Shown: positions 7,720 through 15,661 of the stretch, in pieces
Layout of the letters: each line of letters starts with the position of its first letter
Numbering within the stretch: position 1 is the stretch's first letter
Origin: Mycobacterium lentiflavum
GTDB lineage: Bacteria > Actinomycetota > Actinomycetes > Mycobacteriales > Mycobacteriaceae
NCBI RefSeq assembly: GCF_022374895.2
Contig: NZ_CP092423.2
Coordinates: 868,001-932,000, forward strand
Reading direction: 5' to 3'
DNA: 64,000 nt
Notes under the pieces: generated by a model
What the model was told of the DNA's origin: nothing
Database searches by the model: none
The model's input: the letters and a program-made list of their open reading frames with translations, nothing else
Made by a program: the position numbers and the translations under genes

Positions 7720-8628
7720 ATGAGCAAGAACCCCTCCCCCAGCGGCCGTTTGCGGGGCCAGACCGTCCTGGTCACCGGCACCACCAAGGGTGGCATCGGG
7801 TACGAGACCGCCCGACTTCTCGGCGACGAGGGAGCCACCGTCCTAACGCACGGCCGTACCCAGGAAGCGGCGCGCGCCAGCGTCGAAAGCCTCGTGGGCG
7901 ACGGCAACGGGGCGGGCAGGTTCATCCCGGTCGCCGCCGATCTGAGCTCGATCGCCGGCGCCCGGCAGCTGGCAAACGCCGCCCGCGCCGCAGCCCCCCA
8001 GGGCATCCACGGTCTGGTCAACAATGCCGGTGCCGGGTTCACCGCGCGGCGGCTGTCCCCAGACGGCATCGAGATGACCATGGCCATCAACCATGTCGCG
8101 GTAGCCGCCCTGACCGACGCACTCTTGGACCTGCTGCACGCGGGTGCGGACTCCTTGGGAAGACCGTCGCGGGTAGTCAGCATGACCGCGTTGATCGAGG
8201 GGCGCGGGAAAGTCGAAACCGACTGGTCCTTTCCGGGCAAGTACAGCCAGACTCAGGCCTACTTCAACGCCAAGTTGACCAACCTGCTCTGGGTCTATGC
8301 CCTGGCGCGCCGACTCGACGGCCACGGGATCACCGTCAACGCGGTCAGCCCCGGCAGCGTGAGATCGGGTTTCGGCGCCAAGGCCGGCGGAACTTTCGGG
8401 CTGATGGCACGGTTCGGCGCACCGCTCTACGGACCGCCGAGTAAGGGCTCCCGCGGGGTGGTGCGGATCATGACCGATCCCGGCCTGGCCACGGCCACCG
8501 GCGGCTACCACACGCCCGCGAAACTCAAGAAATCCTCCAAGAAATCCCGCACACAGCACCTGCAGGAGCAGGTGTACCTGCAGACCGAACGCCTCCTCCG
8601 CGCCCACTGCGACAACCAACGGGTTTGA
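7720..8628 (+). CDS. Short-chain dehydrogenase/reductase
   Basis: 302-residue Rossmann oxidoreductase of the classical or retinol-dehydrogenase-like SDR type. The cofactor motif is TGTTKGGIG, followed by the NNAG strand, a serine in VVSMTAL and the catalytic YFNAK (Tyr-x3-Lys). AAGGAG lies 5 bases before the ATG. It is divergent from the TetR gene and probably its main target. A lysine-rich segment near residue 270 (KLKKSSKKS) is unusual for an SDR. Substrate unknown; it probably reduces or oxidises a lipid-like alcohol or ketone. Confidence 0.9.
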   Translation: MSKNPSPSGRLRGQTVLVTGTTKGGIGYETARLLGDEGATVLTHGRTQEAARASVESLVGDGNGAGRFIPVAADLSSIAGARQLANAARAAAPQGIHGLVNNAGAGFTARRLSPDGIEMTMAINHVAVAALTDALLDLLHAGADSLGRPSRVVSMTALIEGRGKVETDWSFPGKYSQTQAYFNAKLTNLLWVYALARRLDGHGITVNAVSPGSVRSGFGAKAGGTFGLMARFGAPLYGPPSKGSRGVVRIMTDPGLATATGGYHTPAKLKKSSKKSRTQHLQEQVYLQTERLLRAHCDNQRV

Positions 8629-8658
8629 CCCCCGGGGCCGGGTGCCGCGGTTCGAGCG

Positions 8659-9663
8659 TCAGGCGCCGCCGATTTCCGCCACGATCTTGCCGAGGACTTT
8701 GCGCCCGCCCAGCCGCGTGAGCGCTTCGGGGATGTCGTTGAACGACACGGTTTCACCGACCGTGTTCGCGATGGCGCCGGTATCGACCAATTCCTCGAGG
8801 CCGCGCAGGATCCCTTCGAGATGCGCACGGCTGTAGCCCGCCGCGAGGACGCCGACCAGTGTGGTGTTCGTCATGACCATCATGGCGACGTCGGGGGTTG
8901 GCCACGTGCCGCTGGCGAAACCGACGGCCAGATGCCGGCCGTCGCGGGCCAGGGCGCCCATGGCCGCGGTGCCCTGCGCACCGCCGACCGGATCGAAGAT
9001 CATGTCCAGACCGGCCCAGTCGGTCGCTTCGCGCAGCGCATGTCCGAGTGGTGTTCCGTCAGAAGCGGTTTCGCCGTGGGCGACGACGACGTGGTCGGCG
9101 CCCAGGGACCGGCAGTATTCGCCCCGCTGCTCGTCGCTGACGACGGCGAGGACCGTCGCGCCCGTGGCCTTCCCGAGTTGTACCGCCGCGATGCCGCTGC
9201 CCCCGGCCGCGCCCAGCACCGCGAGGTGTTCTCCCGCTTTGAGTCCGCCGCGATCGACCAGGCCGACCCATGCCGTCATGTTCGGGATCCAGAATCCGGC
9301 CGCGGCGGCGTCGTCCATGCCGGCGGGAGCGGGGAAGACGGTGCTGGCGTGCGCGAGAGCTTCGGTGGCGAAGGACCCGTTGCCGCTGACAAAGTCACTG
9401 ACACCCAGTACGCGGGTGCCGAGTGCGACCTCGGCGCCCGGCCCGACCGCGGTGATGGTGCCGACCAATTCCTGGCCGGGGGTAAACGGCAGTGGCGGCG
9501 TCAACGGGTAGCTGCCCCGACACATCAGCACATCCGGTAGGCCGAGGCCGGCCGCCGCGACGCGGATTCTTACTTGCTCGGCGCCGGGCTCCGGCAGCTC
9601 CCGGTCCACTTGGCGTAAGACGTCGGCCGGCTCACCGCTGCCGTGGACCTGCCAAGCTTTCAC
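8659..9663 (-). CDS. Zinc-independent quinone oxidoreductase-type MDR protein
   Basis: 334 residues of the medium-chain dehydrogenase/reductase family. The GroES-like N-terminal half includes PFTPGQELVGTITAVG. The NADPH-binding motif VLGAAGGSGIAAVQLGKATGA is near residue 148. The cysteine cluster for structural zinc is absent, which fits the NADPH:quinone reductase branch. It converges with the SDR gene 30 bp away. Likely role: NADPH-linked reduction of quinones or enoyl compounds; exact substrate unknown. Confidence 0.88.
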   Translation of the reverse strand: MKAWQVHGSGEPADVLRQVDRELPEPGAEQVRIRVAAAGLGLPDVLMCRGSYPLTPPLPFTPGQELVGTITAVGPGAEVALGTRVLGVSDFVSGNGSFATEALAHASTVFPAPAGMDDAAAAGFWIPNMTAWVGLVDRGGLKAGEHLAVLGAAGGSGIAAVQLGKATGATVLAVVSDEQRGEYCRSLGADHVVVAHGETASDGTPLGHALREATDWAGLDMIFDPVGGAQGTAAMGALARDGRHLAVGFASGTWPTPDVAMMVMTNTTLVGVLAAGYSRAHLEGILRGLEELVDTGAIANTVGETVSFNDIPEALTRLGGRKVLGKIVAEIGGA

Positions 9664-9940
9664 GTTGTCTCCTCGGCCGGCCGGTGCGTTAAATCAAATA
9701 ATTACACCGTAATTTCGCGACGAGGAAGGGTGCGCAGGCTCGGTGTCCGGCGCCCTCAACTCCCCGTCGGCACTTCCGCGAATCCGGGAACTCCGGCGTC
9801 CGCAACGGAATTGAACCGATGGCGGGTGTCGAGGCTCTCGTTGATGTCGTTGATTGCGCTTTCGGGAAGTGCGGTGACATCGAAGTTTTCGCTGATCCGC
9901 CGGAGATTGACGGACGGTCACCTATCTTTGGGTGACGGTG

Positions 9941-10111
9941 CTAGCAGCGTGCGCCAGGCCCATCGACCACCAAGCCGGAGCAACCACTGCGGCAGCGCAT
10001 CCGGTAGATGACGCGTCCGACTGTGTTCCCCCGCGAGGAGTATTGATACCAGACCAGCGCGTCGGCTTGGCCCTGGCACTTTCGGCATTGTTCGGTTTCA
10101 CGTTTGTACAT
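9941..10111 (-). CDS. Possible small cysteine-rich (zinc-ribbon-like) protein
   Basis: 56 codons from an ATG preceded by GGAGG at the ideal spacing of 6 bases. The protein begins MYKRETEQCRKCQGQADA and has Cys9-x2-Cys12 and Cys40-x3-Cys44 plus a terminal Cys56. Two cysteine pairs around a short beta-rich stretch (LVWYQYSS, VGRVIYRMRC) suggest a single metal site. It lies alone in a 737 bp gap between an oxidoreductase and a lipoprotein gene. I recognise no family. The ribosome site and cysteine spacing argue that it is real; its small size leaves doubt. The flanks (9664-9940 and 10112-10307) show no other gene. Confidence 0.5.
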   Translation of the reverse strand: MYKRETEQCRKCQGQADALVWYQYSSRGNTVGRVIYRMRCRSGCSGLVVDGPGARC

Positions 10112-10307
10112 TGGCGTCCTCCATCCAGCGGAGCGGGGGGAATCGTCCAACGGTGGGCGACTTGAATTTAAATTACCGGAGCGTCATTGTTGAGGCGCTT
10201 TCCCATGCCGAGAGTTTTACAATCGTAAACCCGCGGCGACACCATCGCAGCTCAACCGCAACATATTTGATACATAGCGCGGCGAAAGGCTATGGGCCTC
10301 TGCGGCC

Positions 10308-10385
10308 TTGAGTGTGCGTCCAGGGTGTTCTCCGTCGGCGTGTCCCCGCCGCCAGTGCGCACTCAAAGCCGGGGGTGCACACTCC
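10308..10385. repeat. Dispersed GTGTGCACTC-type inverted repeat
   Basis: TTGAGTGTGCG (10308-10318) faces TGCGCACTCAA (10356-10366), and a third copy GTGCACACTCC lies at 10375-10385. It sits just after the lipoprotein stop. The same word family forms the repeat after galK at 20250-20360, so this is probably a dispersed intergenic element that may also act as a terminator. Confidence 0.45.
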
Positions 10386-10400
10386 AGCCGCGGCGCGGCG

Positions 10401-11738
10401 TCAGAACCAGGGGCCGGGGTAGTGGCCTTCCTGATCTTGCACCATGACGATCTCCTTGCACTCGCCGCCCGCGGTGGTCTCGCCGCGGCAGACCAGCGTC
10501 CAGCCCGATATGCGCTCGAACGGCCGGATGGACCAGTTGGTCGCGACCGGATCCGCAGCGGGCAGTGCCAGCACCGAGTACGTTCCGCCGATGTTCGAGA
10601 TGTAGAGGTGGTTGCCGAAGAACGCCATCTTGGCGATCGGCATCTTCTTGGCGTCCTCTCGGTTCTTCAGCAGGTCCCAGTGCTGGGTGCGCAGGTTCCA
10701 CACTCCGAAGCCGAACTGTGAATCGGCCGAGTCGCGGCCGTCGACGAATAACTGTCCGTCCGACAACGTCGCTGTCAATCCGCCACCGGAGATCCGGTCG
10801 GTGTCGCCGACCTTGATGATGGCTTTGGAATTCAGGTCGAAGAACATGGTCGACACGGCGGTGGGGGAGTCACGATGAGTGATCTTCACCAATTTGTCTG
10901 GCCCGTCGGATAATTCGGCATCGACGGTAACGACATCGTTATCCTGATAGATCGGTTCTCCCGACGGCCGGCGCAATTCTGCTCCAGAGGCATTGCCGGG
11001 CGGGGTGTTTCGCTGAAACGACAATACATCCGGCCACACTCGACCGGGTTGCGGGTCGTTCCACGGCATGGACAGGTCGGCGCCGGAAAGAATGACGGTC
11101 CGCGGCGGCGACGCGGTCGCATGCCCGTCGGTGAAGGCGTTGAGCCATGCGGCACCGGATGTCGTTGCGCCAAGCCGCCATTGCTTCGGTTCGCTCAATT
11201 TCAAGTCGGGCGTTGGTGCTTGCAGGTCTTTCGTCGCCGCCGGCTTTCCGGTCTTGAAGTCGAGGGCGTAGGCGGTGGTCTTGGTGATCTCGGGTGCCGG
11301 CGCCTGCGCCGGTTTGAGAGTCGTCACCACATAGATGACTTTCATGTCGTCTGCGGTGCCCGAAAGCGCGCAGATGGCTCCGGTGACGTTCTCGCCGGCG
11401 GGAATCGTCGGCAGGGACGGCGCTACGTATTGGCCTGATTTGGTGTCGAATATTTTGGGGCGAATGTCCTCGAGTGCGGATTTGCTGACCGAGAATTCCT
11501 CGGGACAGCCGAAATAAGCGGTGCCGCCGTAGCTTTTCCAGTCTTTTTCCAGCGGGCCGGTGATCGGCGGCGGTGGTGGCGCCGAACTGGTGGCGGTCGT
11601 CGAAGTAGAAGTCGAGGTCGTCGGCGTTGCGGCTGGTGGGGACGCGGTCTCCGAGCAGGAGGCAAGGACCAGGCAGATTGCCGGCCCGAGTAAGGCAAGC
11701 CGGTGTCCGGGCACACTTCGGCCCTTGAACCCACGCAT
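10401..11738 (-). CDS. Putative secreted lipoprotein
   Basis: 445 residues from the ATG at 11738. The signal peptide HRLALLGPAICLVLASC ends in lipobox LASC, so Cys28 should be lipidated and the protein anchored outside the membrane. A Thr/Ser/Pro linker follows (residues 32-60). The rest is a beta-rich domain with repeated strands such as TTAYALDFKTGK, VWNLRTQHWDLL and AFFGNHLYISNIGG, which suggest a propeller-like fold. No enzyme motif was found. Upstream (11739-11983) there is no gene; the P450 gene ends beyond it in the same direction. Confidence 0.85.
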   Translation of the reverse strand: MRGFKGRSVPGHRLALLGPAICLVLASCSETASPPAATPTTSTSTSTTATSSAPPPPPITGPLEKDWKSYGGTAYFGCPEEFSVSKSALEDIRPKIFDTKSGQYVAPSLPTIPAGENVTGAICALSGTADDMKVIYVVTTLKPAQAPAPEITKTTAYALDFKTGKPAATKDLQAPTPDLKLSEPKQWRLGATTSGAAWLNAFTDGHATASPPRTVILSGADLSMPWNDPQPGRVWPDVLSFQRNTPPGNASGAELRRPSGEPIYQDNDVVTVDAELSDGPDKLVKITHRDSPTAVSTMFFDLNSKAIIKVGDTDRISGGGLTATLSDGQLFVDGRDSADSQFGFGVWNLRTQHWDLLKNREDAKKMPIAKMAFFGNHLYISNIGGTYSVLALPAADPVATNWSIRPFERISGWTLVCRGETTAGGECKEIVMVQDQEGHYPGPWF

Positions 11739-11983
11739 CAGTGAACCCCCGTTAACTTCGTGTAACCAAGGAGCGTAAGGCGGGTTCGCTGGGGCCGCGA
11801 CTCGTGGGGTCTTTCTCACAATTGCACGATCACGAAACCGGTTGGGCCTCGGGGAATGTCCGCTGCCCATCGAGGACCTCTTGTTGCGGCCCCGGCGAAG
11901 TTGTCCGGTGAGACCGGCACCGCGCCGTCGAGTGTCGTCCGCTCTGCCACCATTCGGACCCTACGCGCGCAGCACAGTGCGGA

Positions 11984-13219
11984 CTATCGCTGCATATCGA
12001 ACTCGATGGGCAGGCTCGTCGGCCCGCTCAAACTCACCATCGGCTTCCACGGCACCGGCCCGGTGATGCGCGGGTGCACCAGTCGCTGAGACAGAACGGT
12101 CAGCGCCTCGGCGAGCTCACGGCGGGCCAGGTTGGCGCCCAGGCAGTAGTGAATGCCGCCGCCGAAGGTAAGGATGGGCGGTGCTCCGGCGCGGGTGATG
12201 TCGACGCGATTCGGGGCGTCGTACACATCGGGATCGCGGTTGGCCGCAGCGGTGTTCACCAACACCATGGTGCCGGCGGGGAAAAGATAGCCGTCGAGGT
12301 CGGCGTCCTCGACCACCAGTCGCAGCGTCCCGCAGGCGATCGGGGAGTGGCGCATGGTCTCCTCGACCGCGCGCATGGCCAGTGCTGGATTCTGCTTAAG
12401 CAACTGCCACTGCTCAGGGTGCTCGCACAGGACTTGCACCGAGGCACCCACCTGGTTGCGGGTGGTGTCCGTCCCCGCCAACAACAGACCTCCGGCAAGC
12501 ATGCGCAGTTCGGCGGCGTTGAGGCGATCGCCGTCATCCTCGGCGCGGATGAGGTCGGACAGCAGGTCGTCGGTCAGGCTGTGCCGGCGCCGGGCGACCA
12601 TGTCGTCGACGTAGTCGTCGAGCTCGGCCCAGGCACGCATGACGCCGGGCTCGAGCTCGCGGATGTCGGCGCTGAAGGTGAAGGCCTTGAAGATTTCGTC
12701 GGCCCACAGCGAAAACTGTTGCCAATCCTCACGCGGTGCACCGAGCAGCGCGCAGATGATCGGGACGGGGTAGGGGCGGGCGATGTCGGTGACCACGTCG
12801 CAGCGCCCGGCGTCGGCGACCTGATCGACGAGTTCGTTCATCAGGTCGGCCATCGTGTCGTGCAGGCGCAGGGTCGCTTTGGGGGTGAACGCCTTGGACG
12901 TCAGACTCCGCAGCCGATGGTGTTGGTCGCCTTCCAGGCACAACAGGCTGTTGACCACCTTGTCCCACAGCGGGCCCGACGTGATGCCCTGGACCAGCAG
13001 ATTGATGCCGGGTGGGATCTGGAACCGGGTGTCGCGTAGGACGGCGCGCACCAGCGGGTAGGAGAGCACCTCGGGTCCGAACGGCCCGATCGCGACGGGG
13101 CTCTGTTGTTGGACCGCTTCGATGCGCGGGTAGATGTCCGCCGGAGTTTCCGCGGCGTCGTAGCTCAGGGTGGGGAGGTCAGCGTCGAAAACACTTGGGG
13201 GAGCAGTACCGACGGCCAT
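11984..13219 (-). CDS. Cytochrome P450
   Basis: 411 residues from the ATG at 13219, preceded by TAAGGAG. The oxygen-binding I-helix is LLLAGTDTTRNQ, the ExxR pair is EETMR, and the heme loop FGGGIHYCLGANLAR contains the cysteine thiolate. This is a soluble bacterial class I P450 that needs a ferredoxin and reductase from elsewhere, perhaps the pair at 31564-33147. The CYP family number cannot be assigned by eye. It is divergent from the adenylate cyclase gene at 13394. Confidence 0.93.
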   Translation of the reverse strand: MAVGTAPPSVFDADLPTLSYDAAETPADIYPRIEAVQQQSPVAIGPFGPEVLSYPLVRAVLRDTRFQIPPGINLLVQGITSGPLWDKVVNSLLCLEGDQHHRLRSLTSKAFTPKATLRLHDTMADLMNELVDQVADAGRCDVVTDIARPYPVPIICALLGAPREDWQQFSLWADEIFKAFTFSADIRELEPGVMRAWAELDDYVDDMVARRRHSLTDDLLSDLIRAEDDGDRLNAAELRMLAGGLLLAGTDTTRNQVGASVQVLCEHPEQWQLLKQNPALAMRAVEETMRHSPIACGTLRLVVEDADLDGYLFPAGTMVLVNTAAANRDPDVYDAPNRVDITRAGAPPILTFGGGIHYCLGANLARRELAEALTVLSQRLVHPRITGPVPWKPMVSLSGPTSLPIEFDMQR

Positions 13220-13393
13220 GGCGGTCTCCTTAGCCCGGAATCCGCGGGGCACCAGCTCGCGGACAACTTCCGGATAATGTATGGCCATGTTGTACGAGTG
13301 TCAACGAGGCGCGTGCCGGATTCGTGCGTTCCATGAGCAGTTTTGGGGCGAATGCCTCATGCGTCGGTGCGGCGTGGAGCCGACAATGGCGTC

Positions 13394-14203
13394 ATGATTG
13401 TCAGTAATTTCGAGCCCGTGGCCGCCGCGGTGGCTCCAAAGCGGCGGTGGGACAAGGTGTTAACGGAAGGGCACGCTCCGCTGGTGAGGGCGCGACGAGT
13501 GTTTCGCTACCTGCCATCGGCTCCGCGCTGCAAGGTGTGCAACAACCCCTTTGGTGGGCCGGCAGGACGCGTATTGGCCGCGGCAGGGTTCAGTCCGTCG
13601 CGCAAGAACCCGAATCTGTGCAGTCGCTGTTGTGACGTTCTTCCCCCCGGTGGCGCCGAGGTGGACATCGCGGTGTTGTTCGCCGACATTCGCGGTTCCA
13701 CCGCGCTGGGTCGGCACGGCGCGGCCGCGGACTTCGCCGGGCTGCTCAACCGGTTCTACACCGCGGCGACTCGCACGCTGCTACGCCATGACGCGGTGCT
13801 CGACAAACTCATCGGTGACGAGGTCATGGCGTTTTTCGTGCGCGGCATCAGTGGGCCCCAATACCGGCGTCGCGCGGTGCTGGCGGGAATGGAGCTCCTT
13901 CGGGCGGTCGGGTATGGCGAGGACGAGAAGCCTTGGCTGCAGCTGGGTGTGGCGGTCAACGCCGGGGTTGCGTACGTCGGCAACGTCGGCGGAGCGGTGG
14001 TGGATTTCACCGCCCTCGGTGATCCGGTCAACGTCTCGGCCCGAATGCAACAACACGCCGCCGGTGGGGACTTGCTCGTCGCATCCGGAGTGGCCGACGA
14101 GATGATGGGGGCCGCACCGCGGCGGCGGTTGGATCTGCGCGGGTACGACCGGCCTATCGAGGCGTACGCTCTCAACGCGTGTAGTCGACCTGCCAGTGTT
14201 TGA
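13394..14203 (+). CDS. Class III adenylate/guanylate cyclase with N-terminal cysteine motif
   Basis: 269 residues from the ATG at 13394; an ATG at 13343 would add 17 residues. The C-terminal cyclase domain has both metal aspartates (Asp98 in LFADIRGST, Asp142 in GDEVMAFF), the purine-contacting Lys138 and Asp210 (TALGDPVN), and the transition-state Asn213 and Arg217 (NVSAR). All canonical residues are present, so it should make cAMP. The N-terminal part has CKVC (46-49) and CSRCC (76-80), a possible metal-binding module. No membrane segment. Its 3' end overlaps the convergent P450 gene by about 30 bp. Confidence 0.9.
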   Translation: MIVSNFEPVAAAVAPKRRWDKVLTEGHAPLVRARRVFRYLPSAPRCKVCNNPFGGPAGRVLAAAGFSPSRKNPNLCSRCCDVLPPGGAEVDIAVLFADIRGSTALGRHGAAADFAGLLNRFYTAATRTLLRHDAVLDKLIGDEVMAFFVRGISGPQYRRRAVLAGMELLRAVGYGEDEKPWLQLGVAVNAGVAYVGNVGGAVVDFTALGDPVNVSARMQQHAAGGDLLVASGVADEMMGAAPRRRLDLRGYDRPIEAYALNACSRPASV

Positions 14204-15404
14204 TGCCGTTGATGAACGGTGACCGCAGCCGCTGCGGATCTCCCGCGGAGACCAGGTCGGGCAGGTGGTCGGCGATCGCATTGAACATGATGTCGATCGT
14301 CATCCGGGCCAGGTTGGCACCGATGCAGTAGTGAGCGCCGGTACCACCGAATCCCAGATGTGGGTTCGGGCTCCGTAACACGTTGAACACGTAGGGGTCG
14401 TCGAAGACCTCTTCGTCGAAATTGGCGGAGCGGTAGAACATCACCACCCGCTGACCCTTCTTGATCGTCACACCGCCGAGCTCGGTGTCGGCCAGCGCGG
14501 CGCGCTGAAACGCAGTGATCGGGGTGGCCCACCGGATGATCTCGTCGGCCGCGGTCTTGGGTCGTTGCGCCTTGAACAGCTCCCACTGCTCGGGGTAGTC
14601 GGTAAAGGCCATCATCCCCTGCGTGATCGAGTTGCGGGTGGTCTCGTTGCCGGCGATGCCCAGCGTGACCACGAACATGCCGAACTCCGCGTCGGAAAGC
14701 CCGTCCCCGTCGGCGCCGGCTGCCACCAGCGCCGTGACGATGTCGTCGCCCGGGTTCTCGGCCTTGCGAGCCGCCAATTGCATTGCATACCACATCAATT
14801 CGCCCGCCGAGGTGAGCGCGTCGTGGTCGGCGAACTCCGGGTCGTCACTTCCGATCATCTTGTTGGACCAGTCGAACAGCTTGCCGCGGTCCTCGGCCGG
14901 CACCCCGAGCAGCCCCGCGATGGCCTGCAGCGGCAACTCGCAGGCCACCTGCAACACGAAGTCGCCCGAGCCTTCCGCCTTGGCTTGCTGGGCGATCTGC
15001 CACGCCCGCTCATTGAGGTCGGCACGCAGCCGCTCGACAGCCCGCGGGGTGAAGCCGCGCGCCACGATCTTGCGCAACCGGCTGTGTTCGGGATCGTCCA
15101 TCATGATCATCGACGCCCGGCCGGCTTCGATCTGACCCTGCGCCTGGTCTTCCCGGTAGCGCGGCACGATGGATTTCGATGCCGACGAGAAAACGTCAGT
15201 GCGCAACGACACCTCGCGAATGTCGCGGTGTTTGGTCACCACCCAGTAGCCGCCGTCTGCGAACCCACCCCGATCGAGCGGCTGCTCATTCCACCAGATC
15301 GGCGCCGCCCGGCGCAGTTCGGCCAACTCCTGCACCGGTAACCGGTGGGCGTAGATGTCGGGATCGGTGAAGTCGAACCCCGGCGGGAGGTTGACACTAG
15401 CGAT
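14172..15404 (-). CDS. Cytochrome P450, CYP125-like
   Basis: Closely resembles CYP125 (steroid 26/27-hydroxylase of cholesterol breakdown): WWNEQP, TRLRKI-like NHSRLRKIVARGFTPRAVE region, CELPLQAIAGLLGVP, I-helix GIAGNETTRNSITQG and heme loop GFGGTGAHYCIGANLAR. The first canonical start is a GTG at 15335, but the frame is open upstream and encodes the conserved CYP125 N terminus (NLPPGFDFTDPDIY). No ATG, GTG or TTG occurs between the upstream stop and that GTG. An ATC at 15404 has AGGAG 7 bases upstream and is my best start. The P450 body is certain; the start is not. Confidence 0.9.
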   Translation of the reverse strand: MASVNLPPGFDFTDPDIYAHRLPVQELAELRRAAPIWWNEQPLDRGGFADGGYWVVTKHRDIREVSLRTDVFSSASKSIVPRYREDQAQGQIEAGRASMIMMDDPEHSRLRKIVARGFTPRAVERLRADLNERAWQIAQQAKAEGSGDFVLQVACELPLQAIAGLLGVPAEDRGKLFDWSNKMIGSDDPEFADHDALTSAGELMWYAMQLAARKAENPGDDIVTALVAAGADGDGLSDAEFGMFVVTLGIAGNETTRNSITQGMMAFTDYPEQWELFKAQRPKTAADEIIRWATPITAFQRAALADTELGGVTIKKGQRVVMFYRSANFDEEVFDDPYVFNVLRSPNPHLGFGGTGAHYCIGANLARMTIDIMFNAIADHLPDLVSAGDPQRLRSPFINGIKHWQVDYTR

Positions 15405-15489
15405 GGATGTGCTCCTCGGGGGATCGCGGACCGTGAGGAGATGCTAGCGCTTACCCGCGCCTGGGCATACACATCAGACTAAATGTCGG

Positions 15490-15597
15490 CTATTTGCCGT
15501 GCGGGTCGCTGGCGGTGAGCGCCGCGATCACCTTGTCCTGGTACCCGACCCCGCTGGTCGAGCCCGGGATGAAGATGGTGTTGCCGGAGATGTCCAT
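15490..15597 (-). pseudogene. Remnant of a short-chain dehydrogenase (internal deletion)
   Basis: An ATG with AGGAAGG upstream opens a 35-codon frame. Residues 1-18 (MDISGNTIFIPGSTSGVG) are the start of a DltE-type SDR up to the glycine-rich cofactor loop. The last residues (DKVIAALTASDPHGK) read like the C terminus of the same family. About 200 central residues are missing while start and stop remain in frame. This looks like an internal deletion of a once complete gene. Confidence 0.6.
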
Positions 15598-15661
15598 GCG
15601 CTCGCTGCCTTCCTGGTGTAGCTAGAGCTTGCCAACTCCGCGCGTGCGCGAGCCCCGGGGC

